Positions 56,730-64,000 of a DNA stretch of 64,000 nt are shown here, one piece after another (position 1 is the stretch's first letter; every line of letters starts with the position of its first letter). The translations under genes and the position numbers were made by a program. The DNA is taken from NCBI RefSeq assembly GCF_040712315.1, contig NC_134015.1, positions 11,924,945-11,988,944 of the forward strand, in the 5' to 3' direction. The notes beneath the pieces were generated by a model. It had not been told where the DNA came from, ran no database searches, and saw nothing but the letters and a program-made list of their open reading frames with translations. This DNA comes from Castanea sativa. Taxonomy: Eukaryota > Streptophyta > Magnoliopsida > Fagales > Fagaceae.

Positions 56730-57380
56730 GTGCATTTTAAATAAGATTCCTTCCTTTATGTAAGACAAGATGAGAAAAGCAAAACGCGGAAACCAAACAC
56801 ATTGACATCGGTTTCCATCTTTCTCTTTTTCTATTTTTGGAAATATTCTGTCTATAACGTATTAAATTTTCTTAGTGAAGGTAGACTGTTTGGTACGTGA
56901 TTTTAAGAATTAATTTTTAATTTTTAAATAATATTATATGTATTTTTTTTATATTTTTTATTTATACGTATTTTTAAAAAATACAAATAACGTTATTAGA
57001 ACAACATGTATAAAGTACTTAAGGGTTTAAAGAGGAAAGGGTTTGAATAACAGAGTTAGCCGCATATTGTAATTATTTCTATTAAAAAAAAACATTATCA
57101 GACACAGTTTTCTAAAAATTAATGTTTTTCAAGCACACTCTATGCCACTCCAATAATTCTAAAGTGTTCACCAAAAAATTGAGTTGGCACAATTAATATT
57201 CTGGCAATGGAGTGGTGGCCAGCGTAAGTTTCATTGTCATTAGGTGAGCACTTAACAATGACAATATGCTGTTCAATTTTAATTTCTATTTTTGTTCCTT
57301 GCATAATATCGGTGGCTGATCATTTTTGCTTTTTATTTTTTTATTATGAATCGCTTTCATTATTTTGAACTTTTACGGTT
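56730..57380. other. Intergenic, nothing recognised
   Basis: AT-rich sequence without genes. Confidence 0.5.
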
Positions 57381-57387
57381 AAATTTA

Positions 57388-57655
57388 GGGTTTATTTGGA
57401 TAGAACTTATTACTAAAAATTGATAACTAAAAACTAAAAAAACTGTAGCAAAATAATTTTTAAATGTGTGAATAGTGCCGTGAGACTTATTTTTAATGAA
57501 AAAGTTGCTAAAAAGTGAAGTTTGTGGGATCCGTGAACAATAATGGGTACACTATTCACGGGAGAATAGTCAAAAGTTGCAACTTGAAAAAAAAAAAGAA
57601 AAAAAAAGGGTAGAAAATGGGCAAACGTGGACGCGAAGATGCTGGATCCAAACAA
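57388..57655. mobile_element. hAT-like MITE, about 268 bp
   Basis: Left end GGGTTTATTTGGATAGAACT, right end (complement) TTGTTTGGATCCAGCATCTT. The interior has CTGTAGCAAAATAATTTTTA and an inverted GGGATCCGTGAACAATAATG. Shares end type with 56483-56721. Confidence 0.55.
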
Positions 57656-57884
57656 TTTGTTAGTGCTCCATGAACTATTTGACATCCATGATTCTAGCTT
57701 GGACTATCTAATTATTTCAGTCTACCCTAGCTAATAAGTTATATTATACATAAAAATGATAAACAAAAACTAAAAGAAGATCTTGAAATTAGAACTTATA
57801 TGTATATTATACGTGCATCAAATATTTGGAAAGAAGAAAGATATATAATAGTAATTCTATGGGCGTAAGAAAGTAATAAGATCG

Positions 57885-58300
57885 GACTGGTTACCGGTTT
57901 TCTAGTCCGATCGGGGTCGGACCGATAGTCGAACAAGTGATGTCATAATTAATAATTATAATTAAAAAATTATATAATAATTTTATAGTAACTAATAATA
58001 TTTACTTTAAAAAATTTATATCATAAAAGTTTAATCACAATCATTAAAAACAAACTTATAATGAAAAATAAATAACTGAGATTCAACAAATACCAATAAT
58101 AAACAAATTGTTTTTCAAGTTTCAATGTCTAAAATGCTCATAAAAAATTTAAATGTATAAAAAATCTTATTAAATACAACTAATTAAATTTTTTAGTATT
58201 ATTTTAGATATGATATACTATAGTATATTATATTCATTCATAATGTTATATAATATAAAATACTTTAACAACAAATAAGCATGAAAAGGACCCATCAAAA
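57885..58300. mobile_element. Non-autonomous hAT-like remnant with CCGG-type subterminal motifs
   Basis: GATCGGACTGGTTACCGGTT, GTCCGATCGGGG and GTCGGACCGATAG lie together at 57,889-57,935, followed by an AT-rich tail. Similar motifs mark the end at 58,407. Right boundary uncertain. Confidence 0.4.
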
Positions 58301-58406
58301 AAAGAAAAACATGAAAGGGAAAAATCATATGGCCCATACTTAACCACCTGGGTGGCTATTATCAATTGCTTTTGAAGACTTCAAGTTCAACCATACACGT
58401 GGTAGG

Positions 58407-58575
58407 CAAGGTTTTAAAAACCGGACTAGACTGGCCAGTTCAACTGGTTCAACCAAGAACCGGACCTTATTCCGGTCCGGTTACTAGTTAAAATCGAAAA
58501 TGAAGGAAAAATCGGGCAAATAGTGCAAACCGCCGATTCAATCGGCAAAACCGAAAACCGGTGCGGTTAAATTGA
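58407..58575. mobile_element. hAT terminal region with ACCGG subterminal repeats
   Basis: Begins CAAGGTTTTAAAAACCGG, the kind of end found in plant hAT elements, and holds many (A)ACCGG / CCGGT motifs within 150 bp. It may be the 3' end of the element whose transposase lies at 59323-60378. Confidence 0.55.
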
Positions 58576-58599
58576 TTTTAGCACTTCTTCATAAATACT

Positions 58600-59325
58600 T
58601 CTTCATTAAACTAGTTATTTAGCCAAGTGATTAACTTAGGTAAATTATGCAGATCTAGGTTAACACATATAAATCATATCATTGTAAAGTACGGAAAATA
58701 AATAACACAACAATATGATAACTCAAGAAAACCAAACCAATAAAAAACCTGGGGAGGATTTAACCTAGCTATCCTCAAGGTAAAACAAATCCACTATGAA
58801 AGAATTGAAGTTTACGCAATAGCGACTTAGACCACTAACATCTTATTGCTATCTCGAGTAGGAAACTTACAACCACAACCACGTGACAGCTCTAAATCCA
58901 CGGACTACTTCTTTCTTGGATTCCTAGCAAGCACAAGCACTCCCGCTTGTATATTTTTAAGCTCTTGAATCTGCAACTGAATTGATCACCAAGCTCTTGA
59001 TAACCCTAAGTGTATGTGAAGGCAAACACCTCTAGATCTCACAAGAGATTTACACACACCGCATAAAGAGCAACCACAACAACCTTAAAAACGTGGCTAC
59101 GGTTTTCCCTTTTATACTTAAAACAAAACATAAAACCCTACACGTCAAACTGGGCTTGGGCTAAGTTGAAAAATTCTGTAGAAAAATAATCTGCACGAGC
59201 TTCGATCGATCGAGTCTAATTTTCGATCGATCTAGCCAGATAGATTTACACAGTAAATCCTGCAGTACACTCGATTCCAACTTTACAACTTTAACATACT
59301 TTGAGCAAAGTCTAAAACAATACTA
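58600..59325 (-). repeat. LTR-like insertion in the hAT element (copia-type solo LTR?), minus strand
   Basis: On the minus strand there is a TATA box (AAGTATAAAAGGGA, about 59,118-59,131), then a leader, then TTGAGGATAGCTAGGTTAAA and ACTTTACAATGATATGATTT near the 3' end. A repeated CGATCGATCGA motif sits at about 59,195-59,232. No reverse transcriptase is attached. It replaces the C-terminal half of the hAT transposase. Exact ends and target duplication were not resolved. Confidence 0.5.
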
Positions 59326-60378
59326 AATGTTTTGATCATGGTTTGCTAACATTACAAATTGAAGTTCTAATACATTTAAACCTAAAGTCTTAGAACCCAC
59401 CACTTTCAAACCCTCCCCAACAATGAGATTTAGGATATGAGCACAACACCTCACGTGCATGAACTCATTTTCTAAAACTGTCCCATTCCAATCTTTTGTT
59501 ACCCTTTGAAAAAATTTAATTGTGGTTAAATTGGAGCTAGCATTATCCACTGTTAAAGTGAATATGCCATCAATGGCCCACTCACGCAAAAACATCTCAA
59601 TCTTTCTACTTATAATCTCCCCCTTATGATCTTCAACTTGAAAAAAATTTAAAATTCTCTTATGCAACTTCCAAGCATCATCAATAAAGTGACATGTGAG
59701 ACACATATAATTAAAATTTTGTATAGAAGTCCATGTGTCCATAGTAAAACACACCCTACAACCCTTCAAGGATTTCCTTAGCTTTTCTCTCTCACTATTA
59801 TAAATTCCAATCACATCTCTAGCTACAATTTGAAGAAATGGAATATCCTTTAGACGGAGTTTAGGTTGTAAGATAGTTACATATTTCTTAAACTCATACC
59901 CCTCAACACACCTAAAAGGCAACTCATCAATTATAAGTATTTTAGCTAGTGCCTTTCTAGAAGCCTCAACAGAAAAAGTTGTTGACATAAGTTGGAACCC
60001 TTCATCTCCATCATTTTTGGGTTCAAAAACTAAGGTTTTTTGCCCTTTATCTTCTCCATTAGGGTTCTTGGGACAGTTTGTCACATGAGCTAACAAATTA
60101 CTAGTACCACAACTCTTACTATCAGCATGATATCATTTTTTACAATAATTACATACAACTATAGTAACATCCTCATCTACCTTTACTTTTTCAAAATGAT
60201 TCCAAGCTAAAGACTTTTTCCTATCATTACCAGTACGAGTCTTACTCACTATGCTAGGTGGAACTAGGGGCAACTCACCATCAGTAGTTTCAGCTTAGGT
60301 TGCAGCAGCAACCTCTTGGATGGCAGTAGAACCATCAGCTTGTGTAGAAACATGGGGAGCACTAGTGGGGGAATCCAT
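59323..60378 (-). pseudogene. hAT transposase (BED zinc finger, RICESLEEPER-like), truncated, two stops
   Basis: Minus strand, in one frame from ATG at 60378 (MDSPTSAPHVSTQADG). A BED-type finger (W..F...V...C.YC.K........GTSNLLAHVTNC) spans about codons 65-100. The RNase H-like catalytic core shows Asp in CFTMDTWTS, Asp in FTLTVDNASSN, and HVRCCAHILNLIV. Stops lie at codon 28 (60297-60295) and codon 82 (60135-60133), the latter inside the finger. The frame ends at 59323, about 352 codons, roughly half of a full transposase (about 650-700 aa). The catalytic Glu region and the C-terminal dimerisation domain are missing, apparently replaced by the LTR-like sequence downstream. It is not functional. 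Confidence 0.9.
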
Positions 60379-60383
60379 AACCT

Positions 60384-60747
60384 AAAAAAATCAAATATAG
60401 AAATTAGCAAACTAGAACAACAACAATAACAACAATTAATAATAATAATCACACAAACCAAACAGGAAAATCTTTGATGCTTGAATCCAGATAACAATAT
60501 TCTACATAAAATATAAAACTCTAACATAAAACATAAAACAATATCCTACATAAAACTAAACAGAACCCAGATTGGTGCTCAAAATGATGCTTAAAATTTC
60601 AATAAATAATAAAAGCAGAAACATTGGTGCTCAAAATCTATTAAAAAAAGATAGCAAACTAGAACAACAACAACAATTAGTGATAATAATCACACAAACC
60701 AAAAAGCAAAATCTTTGATGCTTGAATCCAGATAACAGTATCCTAAT
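60384..60747. repeat. Upstream hAT non-coding region with a 95-bp direct repeat
   Basis: About 60,405-60,495 and 60,649-60,740 share GCAAACTAGAACAACAACAA, ATAATCACACAAACCAAA and ATCTTTGATGCTTGAATCCA. The spacing is about 245 bp. The second copy abuts the broken integrase of the Tat fragment. No hAT terminal inverted repeat was found here. Confidence 0.7.
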
Positions 60748-63003
60748 ATTGGATAATGACTTAGCCTCCACCCACTTTGTGAAGTAATTAGTTTTGACTA
60801 GAAGCCATCTTCGGTTTCCCACAGCCTTGGAAAAAGGTTGTATAATATCCAGGCCCCACTGAGCGAATGACCATGGATTAGAAAGAGGATTGAGTACACC
60901 CCCAGACTGAGGAATGTTCAGAGCAAATCTCTAGCATTGATCACACTTTCTAACATACTCTTGCGCCTCTTTTTGCATACTGTGCCACTAATACCCTTAG
61001 GTCAGATCCCTATGTGATAACAATCTACCCCTCGTATGACTTCCACATATTCCCTCATGCAACTTTTCTTGGTTCCACTGCCTCGGGATGAACACAAAGC
61101 AAGCATGGTCTAGAGAAAGAGCGTTTGTATAATTTCTGCTCCTCGGACAACAAAAAATGAGGAGCTTTCCTTCATATCTTCTCTGCCTCCCTACTCTCGT
61201 GAGGCAAAACACCTTCCTTCAAAAATAGAACTATGAGATCCATCTAACTAGGTTTGACCCTGATCTGGTGTACCTGGACTTTCCCCTTCTTTTCCTCGAT
61301 GTGCCTATCCAGATCCTCAACAAGTATGACCTGAGGAAAATCTTGTCCAGAAGATGTTGCTAAAGTTGCCAAGGAATTTGTACGCGCATTTCTACTTCTC
61401 GGGATTTGTTGTATGGTGAAAGACTCAAAACCTTACTACAAACACCGGCTTGACTCAAATACCCTTGCATTCTCAAATCCCTAGCTTTCAACTCTCCCTT
61501 CACTTGCCCCACAACCAGCCTTGAATTTGAAAATGCTTCAACATTTTTTCCTTCCATCTTCTTAACCATAGCTATCCCAACTAGTAAAGCCTCATACTTT
61601 GCCTCGTTATTCGTAGCCGAGAAGCCCAACCTCAAGGACTTCTCAATGGTAATTTGGTCTGGAGACAATATCACCAACCCTACTTCAGATCCTTTTTTAT
61701 TTGCCGCACCATCTACATATAACTTCCAAGGTGAGGGCCCATGTAGAGCAACTACCGAAACTTGCTTTCCTTCAAATCTAAGCTCCTCGACCTCTCCCTG
61801 TATTAGAGATTCAGTAAACTCTGCCATCAAATCTGCAAGCACTTGCCCTTTAATTGAGGTACGAGGCATGTACTTTATGTCAAATGCACCAAAAATCGTT
61901 CCCCATTTAGCAATTCTCCCTGTATAATCAGTCTTTCGTAGCAAGGACTGCGAAGAGAGTTGAGTTAGAACTACAACTGTGTGTGCTTGGAAATAATGGG
62001 GAAGCTTCCGCGTAGTGTGCACCACGGCCAAGATGGCCTTTTCTAAAGGCAAGTAACAAACTTTAGCTTCTTGTAGCGACTTACTCATAGAATAGACTAG
62101 CCTCCGCACCCCATTCTCTACTCTCACCAATACTAAGCTAACTGCATGAGAGGTCACAACAATATAGGCACAAAACATTTCTTCCTTTTCGGGTCTAGAC
62201 ATAATGGGTGGCCGAGAAAGGTAATCCTTCAGTTGTTGGAAGGCAAAAGCACATTCCTCATTCCACTCGAACCCTTTCCACTTGTGCAACAGTTGGAAAA
62301 ATGGCTTGCATTTGTCTACTGACCGAGAGATAAATCTATTCAAGGTTGCAGTCATCCCAGTTAACTTTTACACCTCCTTGGGATTCCGAGGTGGTTGTAA
62401 ATCATTAATCACTTTAATCTGATCATGATTAACTTAAATTCCACAATGTATGACCATATAACCCAAAAACTTGCCCGAGCTAATGCCAAAAGATCACTTA
62501 GAAGCATTGAGATGCAATTTATCCCTCCTCAACACTTTAAAGACACTTCTAAGGTCCTTCAAATGCTCGGAAACTACCTTGATTTTCATAACCATATCAT
62601 CAATGTAAACCTCAATATTCTTACCCCGTTGGAACTCAAACATTGTAGTCATCATCCTTATTTAAGTAGACCTTCCATTCTTCAATCCAAAAGGCATCAC
62701 CTTATAATGATAATTCCCAATGAGCGTCACAAAAGCAGTCTTCTCCTGGTTGGCCAGAGCTAATGGTATTTGATGGTATCCCTGAAAGGCATTCAAAAAG
62801 CTCATTCGAGGATGTCCAACCGTTGTGTCCATTAACTGGTCTATTGAGGGTATCAGGAAGGAGTCCTTTGGGTAAGCTTTGTTTAAATCCATGAAATCTA
62901 CACACACTCGCCACTTCTCATTCTTCTTCTTCACTACCATTGTGTTGGCCAACCATTTTGGGTAAAAGACTTCTTTTATTGCCCCTGCACGTTTAAGCGA
63001 CAT
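60748..63003 (-). pseudogene. Tat-lineage gypsy pol fragment, minus strand
   Basis: Read on the minus strand from 63003: reverse transcriptase AGAIKEVFYPKWLANTMVVK, QGYHQIPLA and VMPFGLKN (62,680-63,000); RNase H from about 62,350 (FISRSVDKCKPFFQLLHKW to IKYMPRTSIKGQVLADLMAE); a second archaeal-type RNase H (WKLYVDGAANKKGSEVGLVI, YEALLVGIAMV) to about 61,460; then integrase pieces ending NRRWLLVKTNYFTKWVEA at 60,750-60,820. The RNase H pair forms one open frame of 331 codons (62355-61360). Elsewhere it is frameshifted. It breaks off at about 60,748 inside integrase, where hAT-related DNA begins. Confidence 0.93.
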
Positions 63004-64000
63004 GTGAAGAATTGGAGAAAATTCTCATAGACGATGACCCTGAGAGATTCTTTCAGGTAGGAGTTCAATTACCACAGGAAGCGAAAGCGGAGCTGATTTT
63101 ATTTTTGAGGAAAAATATGGATGTTTTTGCGTGGAATGCGTATGAAGCCCCTGTGGTTGATCCGAGCTTCATATGTCATCATTTAAAGGTCAATCCAGCT
63201 GCTGTACCGAGGAGGCAACCACCTCGGTGATCCTCCAAGGAAGATTTTGAAGCCGTAAAAGAGGAAGTGTTCAAACTCAAAAAGGCTGGTGCTATAGAAG
63301 AAGTGTTTTATCCTGAATGGTTAGCCCATATGGTGGTGGTGAAAAAGAAGAATGGGAAGTGGAGAGTTTGTGTGGACTTCACAGATTTAAACAAAGCTTG
63401 CCTAAAAGACTCATTCCCAATGCCTCGGATTGATCAATTGGTTGACGTTACTGTTGGGCATCTTCGGATGAGTTTTCTTGACGCTTTCCAAGGTTATCAC
63501 CAGATACCATTGGCCGTAGAGGACTAGGAGAAAACTGCATTTGTTACTCCTATAGGAAATTACCATTATAAGGTAATGCCCTTTGGTTTGAAAAACGCAG
63601 GGGCTACCTACCAAAGGATGATGACGAGAATGTTTGAGGCACAACTGGGAAAAACTATTGAGGTATATGTGGACGATATGATGGTAAAGAGTAAAGAAGT
63701 TTCTGCACATTTGGAAGATCTGAGCAACACTTTTCAAAAGCTAAGAGAGTACAAATTGCGGCTCAATGCCTATAAATGCTCTTTTGGTGTGGGATCGGGC
63801 AAGTTTCTAGGTTATATGGTGACTCACCGGGGAATTGAAGTGAATCCTGCTCAGGTTAAGGCAATAAACAGCTTATACCCACCTAGGAATCCTAAAGAAG
63901 TGCAGAGGCTAACAGGTATGACTGCTGCTCTCAACCGATTTATATCTCGGTCCGTGGACAGATGCAGACCTTTATTTCAATTATTGAATAAATGGAAGGG
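63004..64000 (+). pseudogene. Tat-lineage gypsy pol fragment, plus strand, runs off window
   Basis: Plus strand. Starts abruptly with the linker before reverse transcriptase (CEELEKILIDDDPERFFQVG), then AGAIEEVFYPEWLAHMVVVK, QGYHQIPLA, YVDDMMVKSKE (63,663) and GKFLGYMVTHRGIEVNPAQV, ending in RNase H sequence at the window edge. One frame holds from 63012 to 64000 with only two stops: TGA at 63228-63230 and TAG at 63525-63527. It is better preserved in frame than the complete element at 14229, with which it aligns throughout (17760 corresponds to 64000). Confidence 0.93.

Overview
This is a window of nuclear DNA from a flowering plant. It is AT-rich and holds few genes among many retrotransposons and short DNA transposons. 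The genes (a CYP71-type cytochrome P450, a class C/A GID1 gibberellin receptor with the conserved first intron, and a tail-anchored coiled-coil protein) are those of a core eudicot. The SINE and MITE families resemble ones I associate with woody Fagales such as oak and chestnut. That placement is an impression and cannot be proved from the window.

Layout. 1-3546 is the decayed 3' part of a Ty1/copia element with its 3' LTR. About 4,027-7,810 is copy A of a duplicated segment holding a dead P450 exon 2. 7,811-9,474 is repetitive DNA upstream of the intact P450, a two-exon gene (exons 9475-10416 and 12178-12795). The intron, exon 2 and downstream DNA of this gene form copy B of the duplication. 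Copy B is split by a complete Ty3/gypsy Tat-lineage element (14229-25313, target-site duplication CCTTC); copy A keeps the matching empty site. The element has a 5' LTR that lost its TATA region, a frameshifted gag-pol with two RNase H domains, a 152-bp tandem repeat, and an antisense, intron-containing ORF with its own TATA-like box.

26721-28637 is a single-exon coiled-coil, tail-anchored protein (PMD2-like). 28.6-36.5 kb has no recognisable gene but holds MITEs with 9-bp target-site duplications and several SINEs. 36545-38412 (minus strand) is GID1. 38.9-57.6 kb is gene-poor and holds short non-autonomous elements, several with exact target-site duplications: a 160-bp fold-back MULE-type MITE, a Stowaway-type MITE, three SINEs, a 553-bp hAT-type element and a TRIM retrotransposon. 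57.9-64 kb is a nest of hAT remnants, an LTR fragment, a broken hAT transposase gene and two Tat fragments meeting head to head at about 63,003.

Only three genes look functional: the P450 (probably specialised metabolism at the ER), the coiled-coil organelle protein and the gibberellin receptor. Nothing suggests that they work as a cluster. No RNA gene, CRISPR array or organelle-derived DNA was seen. The most unusual items are the promoter-less 5' LTR with a matched empty site, the antisense gene and 152-bp repeat of the Tat element, the contrast between its near-identical LTRs and its indel-ridden body, and a local family of MITEs whose ends are themselves palindromes.
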